A stretch of 64,000 nt of DNA. Source: Aldrovandia affinis. Lineage: Eukaryota; Chordata; Actinopteri; Notacanthiformes; Halosauridae. The stretch is from the NCBI GenBank assembly GCA_029706075.1, contig JAINUG010000130.1:1220383-1284382 (forward strand), read 5' to 3'. Every line of letters starts with the position of its first letter. Position 1 is the stretch's first letter. Below are positions 11,045 to 22,319 of this stretch, piece after piece. The notes below the pieces were generated by a model, which ran no database searches, was not told the DNA's origin, and saw nothing but the letters and a program-made list of their open reading frames with translations. The position numbers and the translations under genes are program-made.

Positions 11045-11076
11045 TGTGTGTGTGTCTGTGTGTGTGTGTGTGTGTT
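11045..11076. repeat. (TG)n microsatellite
   Basis: About 32 bp of TG repeats with one TC interruption, in the last cplx2 intron. Confidence 0.95.
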
Positions 11077-11261
11077 TCGCGTGAGGTTAAGACAGACAGA
11101 GAGGAAGAGAAAGAGGAGAATTTCCATGACATTATGCACATCCAGGAAAATCAGCGTAATTAAAATCCTGCCAGTTGTGTTCTGAGAATCATGAGTTTCA
11201 TTAGCGGTGCCTGAGTTTGCACCTGCTCCTCCCCTGACACTGACCCTGGTCTGTGCTATAA

Positions 11262-11289
<28 letters not shown>
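11262..11289. repeat. (GT)n microsatellite near the acceptor of the last exon
   Basis: About 28 bp of GT repeats ending 58 bases before the last coding exon. It is followed by a C/T-rich stretch (CCCCCCCTCCCCCATG) that serves as the polypyrimidine tract. TG tracts close to an acceptor can affect splicing in other genes; nothing here shows that directly. Confidence 0.93.
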
Positions 11290-11292
<3 letters not shown>

Positions 11293-11347
11293 CCAGAGCT
11301 CTGGCCCATGCTGACCCCCCCCTCCCCCATGTCCTCCCCGACCACAG

Positions 11348-11545
11348 TACGGACTGAAGAAAAAGGAGGAGAAGGAGGCGGAGGAGAAGGCGGCGATGGA
11401 GCAGGCCTGCGAGGGCTCCCTGACGCGCCCCAAGAAGGCCATCCCGGCCGGGTGCGGGGACGAGGACGACGAGGACGAGGAGAGCATTCTGGACACCGTT
11501 CTCAAATTCCTACCCGGCCCTCTGCAGGACATGTTCAAGAAGTAA
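11348..11545 (+). CDS. cplx2: Complexin-2, last coding exon (residues 70-134)
   Basis: The exon opens with TAC (Tyr70) right after the AG acceptor and encodes 65 residues ending MFKK, then TAA at 11543-11545. [19 protein letters not shown] completes the central SNARE-binding helix; Tyr70 is a known SNARE contact. [18 protein letters not shown] is the family-invariant linker. After an acidic run (EDDEDEE) comes [20 protein letters not shown], the amphipathic C-terminal helix that binds curved vesicle membranes. There is no CAAX box, which separates it from complexin-3 and -4. The total of 134 residues equals the usual complexin-2 length. The frame is intact, with GC-rich codons unlike the AT-rich surroundings. 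Confidence 0.97.
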   Translation, partial: YGLKKKEEKEAEEKAAMEQACEGSLTRPKKAIPAGCGDEDDEDEESILDTVLKFLPGPLQDMFKK

Positions 11546-12764
11546 CAGGCCTGGGTCAGGCGGGGAGGCCCAGAACCGGGGGAGGGTGGGGGTGGCTCCT
11601 GCCAACACAGGCTACCAACAGCCTCCGCAGGCTTTCCTTGTTATTTTACACTGCCAGAAAAAGAAAAAAAAAGACACAATCAAAATCAAATCCACGTGAC
11701 ATTTGGTCTCTTAACTGCCAGTCGAGAAAATAGGAATGTTTGTCTTTGCTTTTCTTTGTTCGTTTTGGACGTTTTCTATGCTTTCTTTTCTTTTCCGATC
11801 GAGTCGATCAGTTCACGTGACCAGGAAATCTGACGCGCCTGTCTCGAGACCTAAAGGTGAGTTCGGAAGAGCTGATTTGTCACAGTGTCGTGGCACTGCA
11901 GGACTGTGTGAAACCGAGGGATAGAAACAAATGGATGTGGTACACATGCCTTATTGTCAGCCTGGGCAGTAGCTGGTTTGAGGTCACCTGACAGATTAGT
12001 GTAAAACATTCTGGAGCTGCGGAAAGACTTCTGTTTTTGTTTAAAGAACTTTATATTCGAATGGCTACTGTATTATGATGTTGGGGTGCATTTTAGGCTT
12101 AGTTTGAAAACTGCAGCTTAGCGTAGACTGTACCTTTGTGCATTTTCCCCTCACAAAGGGGCATTTTTTTAGGGTGGACTTCCGCAACAGGAGGTCAAAA
12201 ATATGGCATAAAGGTTACAGTTCAAGTTTCAGTTCCACCACATTTTGGACCACTTCGTTTCTGCAGGTTACGCCAGGCATTCTAGTTGCATACGAGAGAA
12301 CCGTCAATCGAAACGCACTTGGCAAAACATGCAGTGCCGTTTCATTTGGGAATAGGAAAGGCCACCTATCCTCTGTGAGAGTTTTGTTTGGAGGTCAACG
12401 GACTTGCCGATCAGCTGTCGCTACGGGTGTTTGATGATGTTTAGTTGCCCGTGGGTTTTGTGCCTCTTTTTGCTCCTCCACGTTGAGGCCATCGCCAATG
12501 ATGAAATGGGGATTCAACAACAACACTGTCTCCGGCGTCCCTTCAGTACCATTCTAACAAGCCTCAATTCTTGGAATTTTTTTTGTTTGCTGGCAGTGTT
12601 GTTTTTGCCTTCAGCTCGATGTGCTATATTTAAGATTCTTCTTTTTAAAAATATTTAAGTTGCCTTTCAAAACCAAAGTGTTTAGGTAATCATGAATCGG
12701 CTACCAATTTCTAATTTTCTCCTTCCCCCTTGCCAGGAAAGGGAATTATGCATCGGCTTTGTAA

Positions 12765-12770
12765 TAAAAC
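12765..12770 (+). terminator. cplx2: Candidate proximal polyadenylation signal AATAAA
   Basis: TTTGTAATAAAACACC lies about 1.2 kb after the cplx2 stop codon, followed by TTTTGTTCTTG, a T/G-rich stretch. It would give a short 3' UTR isoform. Confidence 0.4.
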
Positions 12771-14127
12771 ACCTAAAAAGATCGATTTTGTTCTTGATAA
12801 AATAATGTCATTAGCATTTTAAGCAGTTTACCGTTAAATATAGAAAAAAAACAAGCAAGGTTATCAAGAGGGCAATTTTCAAAAGGGAAGGTTTGTTTCT
12901 GACATGCTAAGCAAAGAGATATTCATCATTTCGATCTTTATGTAAAAAAGTTTACTGCCGGAATTGAACGTGACACATTGATTCAGAGGGATGACTTTTC
13001 AATTCCAGTGTATTTGACAAACTTCTGCCATCAGTCACTGGTGTCAACGCAAACTGCATTTCCTGTATACTATGTAAATGATCTTCTCCTACAAGTGGTT
13101 AGTACAGTCACAAGGACAATCAAACCCAACCACTGCTCAGAAGTGGAAGTAGCCGATATATGATGTCATTTCGCATTTTACTTGCCATGTTGCTCACATA
13201 CACAAACTATAGGAGATATTTTACAATTTTTATATCTTTCAACAATGCAGATAGTTGCATACTAGTACTGGTACTGAGAAATGACCTTTTAAAAGTTGTG
13301 TGGACCAAGACTTTTAGATTCAGGCATAAAACAGTGGCACACTGCCTATATATTATATTGCATACATTCAGAATTGAGTGCTCTTGGCCCAAGAAAAATG
13401 ATATGCATTTTCACATTAATAGTTTATTTTGAGTCGTTATATATAACTATACTTTTATATGTGCCTCTTTTAGCTTTTGTGCAAAATGAAAAAGTAAGCT
13501 GCCATGAAATCTGACGACTGCCAAAATGTAGATAGGCGTTCTGTAATGACTGTTTACATCATTTCCCATTCTACCAATATATTATACACGTGGACCTCTC
13601 CACCCAAGTTTTTAAAAATCTGCAAAAGGAGGAGATATCTTGCAGGCTTTAATGGGGACCAATTCTTTGAAAGGAAGGTTACAGTCTGGTTAGATGAATG
13701 CAATCCGTCACAGGACAAGATCCTCTATCACAAATAACGTTACCATGGGAACATGTATGGCCTCTACCATTACAAACCTTCGAAGTGAATATTTAGCCGC
13801 TGTCGTGTACCTTTAAAGGGAGAGAATAGCCTTTTTACATAAATCTGTCTAATTGTCCCTCTTGATCGCTCACACTGTTTCTGTCCCATAATATAATGAT
13901 AGAATATATATATACAACCTGAAATATTTTTAGAAATGTTGTCATTCAAGGGAATCATCCACCTCTGGGTAAATGTATATACTGTTTTCTTTGATAGAAA
14001 ATGTTTGATCTTAGATATCATTCCCATAGTTTTTTTAAGAAAGTAACTCAAGGCCATTAAATCTCAACCCAAGGTCTTGCATATGATGCAAGATTAATAT
14101 AGAAGTAACTGGCAATATAAAGGAAAG

Positions 14128-14282
14128 GATTCTGGTGGCTCTCTCATGGTGTAGGGTGCATTTTCCTGGCATGGTTTAGGTCTACTCAACACCTTAGTGG
14201 GCAAGGTAAACATGGTGGCCCAATGCCCTATTAATACACTTTATGTTGGTCTTTCCTTTATTTTGGCAGTTACCTGTATGTC
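14128..14282. mobile_element. Tc1/mariner-like fragment with one terminal end
   Basis: On the minus strand the right border reads ACAGGTAACTGCCAAAATAA then AGGAAAGACC, a transposon end widely seen in fish genomes. On the plus strand the left part translates as GAFSWHGLG, matching the region after the GGSVMVWG motif of Tc1-like transposases. Only about 150 bp remains, so it is an internally deleted or truncated relic. Confidence 0.5.
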
Positions 14283-15438
14283 CATTATGTATCTCTATAA
14301 AAGAGATCTGCAGATTCTTAGTAAAGTGTATATTCTGTTTATGAAATTGTAGTATGGCATAATCAACCCAGAGCTTCTTGCATTTAGTTTGCGCATATAT
14401 ATTTCAGTTTAGAGGTTGGATTTTTCGGTATATTTGTAAAAATGTCATGACAGACAGTGATGTTGTGAAGGCCTTTATGTTTGCGTTCATTAACACCAAG
14501 ACCAAAGAAGAGGGCAAAAAAAAAAACCTTGAAGTCCAATGTTGCTCATGTCACTGTAAACATGGTAGATTTGGGCTTCATTTTGTTGAGTTATGCAGAA
14601 ATAGACGTAGACATGCATTTAGTTTACAAATATATATCTCAGGTTCCAGTTAGCCTTGAAAAAAAAGTGAAAATAAGTACTGCATCTAGAGAAACACTAT
14701 CGTTTAAAATGGACTCGGGAATTACGGACCACTGTCACTTCACTATTCTAGTATTTCACTTCTCAGCACGTGTGCTGTAGTGCTTTGAACATGGCAAGAC
14801 TAAACCCTGTACCATTACATCCAGCAAGATGGGAAATCGCAGTCATGCAAACCACTACACGGATAAGACCAGTTACAGACTGGAAGGAGTTTGTATCTAG
14901 AAACAGAGAGACTTATTTTTGTATATTTTAGGGTTTAGGTCGCCTGCTGCTGTGGCTGAAACTATACTGAGGGTATAAGCAACATTTATTTTGGCCTGAA
15001 CAGCAAATTGTCCGACATGTAGGCTATCTGCAGTACATATCACTGGTCCAGTGCATGCCCCGAAACCTTAAAAATGTAAACAACGAAGGACATTATTATA
15101 AAATCACTTTACACCTTACACTGTACAATGAAATAACAATGTGAGACTGAATAGTTTACATTTAGTTTACATTTCCTTGATCTACTGTATGCCTTGAAAA
15201 TTGTAGTTATCATGTGAAAATTCATTCTGTATCTGTCAGATTTGAGTCTTAGTTTCAGACAAAATGATCTAGAAAAAGATCTAGCGTTATTTGTAAAGAA
15301 ATGGCTATTTAAACTTCGATCCTAAACTGATTAAGCATGGCATTAAGGAACACTTTGTACCAGGTGAATCTGTAGTAGCTGCCTATTCAGCGCCTAGCTA
15401 AAAGCCAGTATTGAAATGAATTGAGCATATTTTGTCAC

Positions 15439-15444
15439 AATAAA
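15439..15444 (+). terminator. cplx2: Candidate polyadenylation signal AATAAA
   Basis: GTCACAATAAATATTTT followed by an A-rich run, 3.9 kb after the cplx2 stop codon. The support is weaker than for the other two because no clear GT-rich element follows. Confidence 0.25.
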
Positions 15445-17843
15445 TATTTTAAAAAAACACAACATGTAACATGGAATTTATCTGCAACAACACATTCTTT
15501 CAAATTCTTTTGAAATTATACCCAAGGCCCACCAGCTGTAACCTGAGCATTGTATCTCAGATATGTGCTAGAGAAATATTCTGAAAGTTTCCGTCAGTAG
15601 GCGAATTAGGAATTTCTAAATCTCCTTTTTTATTTTTATATTTTGCTGGGTGGAACCTTTCACTAGTTAAAGCCATATTGTTTAGACTGCAATAATTTAT
15701 CGAAACAGTGAAAAAAAGGATAAACCAGAATGGGAAAACCTTTTTAGTCTCATTTGTTTTCTGTAAAGAAAACCTCTGTCTATTGACACTATCTACCTAT
15801 AAACCATCTGAATCTCTCTCATTATATATTAAATGTATGTATGTATGTATGTATGTGTGTATATATACGTATATACACTATAAATAGTTCACCTGATGAA
15901 AATGCTGTCTTCTTAAAAAAGAAAAAGAGAAAAAGTCACAGTGATGATGTCTCTATGTATCGTACTGTATGTATGTGTACATGTCCGTGTGTGTCTCTGT
16001 GTCCGTCTGTGATGTAAACTCCATGTCGTTGGTTCATATTGTCCCTGTTAGTAAATGTCTCTTAAACTATCCGGTGTGCTCAAACCCAACCTCTGCTCTC
16101 GTTAAAAGTGTCACGAAGAGCACATGCTCAGATGGACCCCACATGTTTTCCAGTGCTCCAGTGTGCCAATTACAGGAATGCGGTATACCAACTTTTAAAA
16201 AACCTCTCAATCATGCATACGCATAGATTCAAATTAGCATTTTAAAATCATTATCGCAGCAACAGAAACGGTTTACTGAATCCAGTAGTGAGAGTCGTTT
16301 GAAGACGAATGCCTGTCAATGCTGGTAATTGACCTAGTCCGTGCCGACTTAAAGGGAAAATAGGTCAGTACCGATAGGCAAAGAATGCGGTATTGAGAGT
16401 TTTTTGTCTATTTCTGAATGATAAGGCTTTATCAACCGGAGGATGTGAACACGTCACCCGGACCTCTGTGTGATCAGTTGATTTTCAGTAAACGCTGTTT
16501 GTGCATTTCTGTTCATAATTAGTGTTAACCTTATTACAGTTAAAATTAATTGCTTTGATATCAATAAAGGTTACGCATGAGCCAGCAGGTGTTAAAGTTG
16601 AGAGATAATCAACTGCCAAAGTGGATGCTGAGGACACTGATTGATTGGAGTTATTTGCATTTTAATTAGAGTAAAAACGGCAATATGCTGGTGTGGAATA
16701 CAACAATAACGAACTCTTGTTGAAAACTGGTACCTGTGAACCTCTCCTTTGGAAAATAGGCCGCCCAGTGAAGCATGGAAATGAGATGCGGGGTTTGGAA
16801 CGCCTCTGCTTTGTCGTATAGGGAGACTCCACCCATGCATCGACCGAACGCCTGGTCTGTTTACCCTCTCTCCATCCACATCTTCATCGTGGTGGTAAAA
16901 AAAACGATTTGTTCACAAATTTCCCAGGAAAAATAATGAAAATATATTGGAAATACAACAATTATATTGGCTTTATGTCACAGTTGCACGGCCACATTAT
17001 GAATAATATTAAACACTGGAAAAAGGGCCTACGGCAATAACAAGCTGGTTGCCTTTCAACAAGTCCAGAAAAGCAAATGAACATATAATTTGTTAGGCTT
17101 GAAATGTTCAACCCAATGTCCAAAAATTGCCCATTGGCTGATATCATTTGCAAAAATGTCTTTTAAAAGAAGACTTATGTAACATATATTACTGCAGGAG
17201 TATTTTGTGGCAGAATCATCGTTTCTCAACACTGTCAGTGTGTCTGTCTCACAGCTGGGGGAAAGGGCTGAATGAGTTGTGCAAAAACCTGGCTGCTGTC
17301 AAGCTTGGAGTTTTTCCCACTCACGTTCTACTGTACACAGTACTGTACATAATGTACGCAATATACATCACCTCAAGGATATTGCCTTTAACAACTGTAC
17401 TGAACCGAGCATCCCATAATCCTACAGTTGTGTTGTTATCGGCGGCAGGTGGGAGATTTTTTAAACTCATGCACAAACAGGTGCAATGAGTCACGGGGGC
17501 GTGAATGGCGATTTAAGCCACGCCGATTCGCTCTATTTCACTCCCATCACAAAACTATTTCTAGGGACACGGCTCAGTACCTTCCTGATTTCCCTCCAAT
17601 GAAGGCCTTGTTAGCCGGGTGAGAGAGGTGCGAGAGCAGCCGCCTGCTCTGGGAGATAGCCCCGGCGTTGCTTCACTGTGAATGCTGAGAGGGACTCAAT
17701 TGCTGTTGCAAAGTTCGACTGAGGAGAAGCGCGGATTCAAATGAATCCCGGAACGCGCGTTTTCAGCAAGCGGTTGCCTGATGCTCCCGTGCCAACTAAT
17801 CTGAGATCGGTTCGTTCTGGGGGAGATGTCAACGACAAGAGCT

Positions 17844-17855
17844 GGGGGGGGGGGG
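17844..17855 (+). repeat. Run of 12 G
   Basis: An uninterrupted homopolymer of G in a moderately CpG-rich stretch (about 17500-17860) of otherwise AT-rich sequence. If transcribed within the cplx2 3' UTR it could form a G-quadruplex with nearby G runs. Confidence 0.8.
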
Positions 17856-20800
17856 TGGATGACAGTCTGAGTGATTTTAATTTAGATTATGTCCCCCTTT
17901 TTTATTACTTGTAGCTTTTTTGAAGGGAAGGGAACGACCAATGATAAATGAAAACGTATTTTTTTCTATAACTGTGGATGATTCGTTTTAGATTATCGGT
18001 TTAAGAAATTGCCAAAGAGCGACATTTCTTTACTATTGAAATGATGTACTAATGGTAGGGACAAAGCCGTCAGTGCTATGTATGGGAGTTGAGCCCGGTC
18101 GGCTGCTGCCAAGGAATAATAGTTCTTCTCAATTATATTAGAAAGAAAAAAAATCAATTGTAAAGCTATAGCTTCCCATCGCTCTGTTGATAGCAGGAGG
18201 ATCACAAATGTATTGAAGTAGATGGGGAGCGAGGCAGGCCAGGGCGGGATGGAGGAGAGGGGTATTCACCTGAGCTAAAGGTCGGACCCAGCTGATGGTA
18301 AACACTGTCATTTCTAAAACATTCTGGTAGTGTCACACAATGCTGCAGAAGTTATAAGAGTGTGATATGCCGGCTTGGGTCTGAACCCCCCCGCGGCTGG
18401 GAAATACAAGAGACTGCCTGCATCCCATGTCAAAGTGGAGTTTTTTTGTGGCCAGTTACCCAGCCCCAAACCAGTACAGGAGTACGGCTTCTTCTAACAG
18501 GATAAACAGCCATATGCCATTGGTCTCCTCTGGTGTTTCTTTCTTCCATTTCAACCAAGAATGACACCAAGTGAACCGCATTTGTAAAGGGCTATTTTCA
18601 CTGCATTTTCACTGTATTTGCCATCACCCTCACATATCTCACCCCACTCTCTTCCACCCCAACCATTTGAAAGCATTTCTCATTTTGTGCATGGAGATCG
18701 GCATGAGGGGGAGGGGGGCTGTTAATAAAGTAGGGCTGACATGTTCACCCCTCCACCAGCGATGGCAGGAAAGGTTGAAGGGTGCAGCAGGTCATCAGAT
18801 TGAATCCCTGCAGAAATGTGCTGCAGGTGGCGGGCGTTCGGCTGGAATGGAGCCGCGCCTTTTATAATCAAGTTAGCAGGAAATGGAAACGGAGAGGGCG
18901 CAGGAAGAAGGGCAGATCTGTGCTCGAATGCTTTGGTGCTCAGTAATGACTTGTGGATGGGAATAGTCTTTTCGGCGTGTAATCGCACCGGCCGCGTAGT
19001 CGCGGTAAATCAAGCAGCACAAGGCAGATGGGAGTGTGAGTGTGTACAGCGTGAGTTTCCTTTCAGGTTTTCATTTGTTATCTTTTGCATTGAGCTGGGG
19101 CAGGAAGGTCAGTCGACTTAAAGGGGGGAATTGTTTCTCACATTCGTCTCTTGAAATGTTTACACTTGAAAAAAATTGAAGATGTATTATGGATTATTCC
19201 TTTTTAGCCTATAATGGTTCATTTTACACTTTTACACTGAACACTTGAACAGAACGTGTGATGTTGAAGTTGTTGCTCCTTGTCAGAATCGGAAAGGCAA
19301 AACAAAACGTAACGATTATGTAGCAAATTTAAATAACTAGAGCCGGTTTAATGGTACAAGGTGGAAATGTAATCCTGCTTCTTTTATAGTTTTTCAGAAG
19401 GAACGGTTAATTTCACTACGTAGCTTATTTGGTGTCTTGAGAGGTTCATCGTGGTTAATCGAGCTACATGCAGGTCAGATTGAAATGTAGATTTTCTAAA
19501 CAGTTTCTGTTGTCAGAAAATCTGATACTCAGCAATTCAAAGAGCACTGTTGACATGTGTGTCTATCTGAGCATGACCACGGCTTACTTAAAACTAAACA
19601 GAACACAACATTGCACCCACTGAGAAACGGCATTACCTGAGGCCACACTTGTGTCTGCTTGTAAACACTTTTAAAATTAACTTTCAAAATGTATATTTTA
19701 AATGAAGAAATGTACAAAAATAGACACGTACAAGCAAAATTGTGTGAATAGAAAGAGACCTGTACATATGTTTTACTCTTGAGTGTTAAACATTTTATTT
19801 TAATTTTATGAAAATGGGGAAGGTAAAGGGAATCATTTTATGGGGATGGGGGGGGGTCCTCTTTCAGATTAAACCTGCCCATATTGGAAACCCTTTCAAC
19901 TTTATCACTCGTCACTCTGAACACTGTTGAGTTAAATATACACATATATATTAATGTACAACATTCAGCTTTGATAATTTGGCAAAAATATACACATTTT
20001 ACAAGATATGTCATGTATGTATGTTATTTACTGTCATTAGCATATTACAATGAGTGATGTGCATGATTTCAGTTTTTTTAAGTGCACAAAATAAACAAAA
20101 GAAACCTATGTTTCTATATTTGTGCATTGTAAATGTACACATTATTAACTGGAAATTCCTCTCATGCTTACGTATAGACAATTGGACACATCAAAACCAA
20201 TTTATGTGAACAATAAATCTTGTGTTGGCCAGAGCTTTTGTTAATTGTATCCATACAAGAGGCTTCAGAAAGTCACCATCCTTAATGGAATGATAGACAT
20301 TTTGGAAAAAGTTCTTTTTCTTCCCAATTTTGTCATTTATTTTTTTAATCAAATCACCTTTTCTACAGTATAGCAGAAAACTAGCCACATGATGACCTGC
20401 CAAATAGACCTTGATGTGTGACTCAAACACTGTGCACAGATCCCATCTCTCGCGGAGGGCCCATAGTGATGGTAAATCCATCTCTACTACATTCCTTGTA
20501 CAGGTGACATTTGCACAGAATTTAACTCCCGAAAAAAAACACCCCCCAAATACACAAACTCGGGTTAGACAGTAACCACAAATCTTTAGTACATTCCAGT
20601 GTCTCACAATTTGCACTAGAGTATATATTTTAAGTTACCTTGACCAAAAAGGAGAGGAAAAAGTCTGTGATTCATCATGTTGACACTGTCACTCTCCGTT
20701 AAGATGTTCTATTATGTGTGTCTTTGTGTATGTTGTTTAAATAAGACTATGATAAAGTTGAAAGGTTTAAAGTTGAAAAAAAAGATTTAAAAAATACATT

Positions 20801-21000
20801 ATATGTTGCTTTTACTAAGTCAGCTTAAAACAATTGTTTTATTTCAGGGCGTGGGAGCTGAGAATGTAAAATGTTTGATTTCTAATGAGATATTTGCTTT
20901 ACTGCATGTCATATATTGTATGTATAACCAAATCACTGTAGAATTGTCACATCTATGGAGCTAAAGCATAATTTTTGGAGATTCGATGCATAATGAAATG

Positions 21001-21006
21001 AATAAA
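21001..21006 (+). terminator. cplx2: Candidate distal polyadenylation signal AATAAA
   Basis: GAAATGAATAAAGTGATTTC is followed about 25 bases later by GACTTTGTGC and then by a TTTTTTTTTTGTGG stretch at 21067 on. The upstream kilobase is UTR-like (T-rich, UGUA-rich), which makes this the best candidate for the end of the longest cplx2 transcript. Confidence 0.45.
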
Positions 21007-21509
21007 GTGATTTCATAAAAGAGACTTTGTGCTTTCATTGATGAAATACCAATTTTTCCAAATAACTTTTTTTTTTGTGGACATCAATAGTTACAATAAA
21101 ATGTATTGGTAAACATTAGATTGATTGTGAGGTTTCAGTTATATTTCCTTGATCAATTAAATTCCCTTTATTGTCAGTAACAATACAAATATTTTAATTA
21201 GTCTCAAAAGTACCATGCCATGTGAATCGATACAGCAAATCGTATCACCCACACCAGTATGGTAGTAATTCATACAATTAAAAAAGTGGCACTTTGTAAG
21301 ACCGTTGCACAACTCTAATCTACACTGAGTATAACATACATAAGAAATGGTAATGAAGCGAACAGCCCATCAGCCAAAACAGGAACATCATTTTGCTTCA
21401 TTAATTAATGAATGGTGATTAATGGCATGTTCCATTTACAGAAAATAATTAATGTCCCGTGTCCATGCATTTTTCTTCCTGAAAATATTCAGACAATGCA
21501 TGATATAAT

Positions 21510-21663
21510 GTAATATATGCCATTTAGCAGCCACTTTTATCCAAAGCGACTTACAGTAGTGATTGCATACATTTTTCAGTATATGTGGTCCCAGTGGGAG
21601 TTGAACCCACAACCTAAGCGTTGCCAACACCATGCTCTACCTACTGAGTCACACGGAACCGCA
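21510..21663 (-). mobile_element. tRNA-derived SINE (minus strand) with L2-type tail
   Basis: Read on the minus strand the head is tRNA-like: an A box in TGACTCAGTAGGTAGAGC and a B box in GGGTTCAACTCCC (plus-strand 21597-21609). The 3' tail reads TAAGTCGCTTTGGATAAAAG then TGGCTGCTAAATG. This tail is shared with L2-clade LINEs in fish (UnaSINE/UnaL2, HpaI), whose reverse transcriptase recognises it. The element is nearly full length and only lightly decayed. It is not a tRNA gene, since the sequence departs from a tRNA after the B box. Confidence 0.85.
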
Positions 21664-22241
21664 TATATACACAGTACATCCCATGAAAATGTAAACTGTA
21701 AAAAAAAAAAAACTATGACACAAAATAGCTTACTGCATCAGAACATCAACAGTTTATATTCAAGGAAATAGTGGGATATTGGGAACAGTGTGTCCGACAT
21801 TTGAGTTTTAGATTCAATCAAAAATTTACCATTGTGAGCTTTGAGTCACAACAAGTTGGTTTTCTCCTTCACAAACACAGTCTGATGAATTCAGTGACCA
21901 CCAAAATTGAAAGAAATTGCATTCACCTTGAAATTGCTTTCATCTACCTTCGCATTTATTTGCAAGTCAAAGTCAAATATATTGGCAGAATTCAGGCCAT
22001 CGTTTATCTTCGGGGTTACAATAGGCAGTAAATCACTGGCATTGCATCCCCAAATGAACAGCCTTGTCAGACATAAAATGAAGAAGATATGCAAGGAAGC
22101 AACAAACATGCTTCGGCCAATATGATTTATTCATCAACTTATTTCATTATTTGATTCCAAGCACAAATATTTGGGCTAAAATTCAGGATTGTGAAGTCCT
22201 CAGGCAGGCCAACCAGTTTCCAGTGACAGTTCTGGCCCTCT

Positions 22242-22314
22242 GACACACACAGATACACACACACACACACACACACAAACAAACATAGACACAGACACAC
22301 ACACACACACACAC
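22242..22314. repeat. (CA)n microsatellite, interrupted
   Basis: CA repeats with AGATAC, AAACAAACATAG and ACAG interruptions, about 73 bp. Confidence 0.95.
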
Positions 22315-22319
22315 CAATT

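Larger units (their letters stand above)
8144..11347 (+). other. cplx2: Last coding intron of cplx2
   Basis: The intron runs from donor GTCAGT (8144) to acceptor GACCACAG (ending 11347) and is phase 0, between the codons for Lys69 and Tyr70. It contains a 300-bp pyrimidine tract and two TG microsatellites, listed separately. The remaining parts (8150-9210, 9515-11040) show no recognised exon. A 106-codon open frame on the minus strand at 10219-10539 is discussed as a finding. Confidence 0.93.
11546..21025 (+). other. cplx2: Probable cplx2 3' untranslated region (upper bound)
   Basis: Sequence after the stop codon is AT-rich, with U-rich and UGUA-rich stretches and several AATAAA signals (12765, 15439, 21001). 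No acceptor-bounded coding exon follows. The last signal, with a GT-rich stretch shortly after it, makes a plausible distal end, giving a UTR of up to about 9.5 kb. Long brain-type 3' UTRs are known for complexin-2 in mammals. The true end, and whether 12.8-21.0 kb belongs to this transcript or is intergenic, cannot be settled from sequence alone. A Tc1-like fragment sits inside it at 14.1 kb. Confidence 0.45.

Noticed and set aside
21590-21663. A tRNA gene on the minus strand
   Set aside because: A and B boxes are present, but the sequence continues as a SINE body and L2-type tail, with no tRNA acceptor stem closure.
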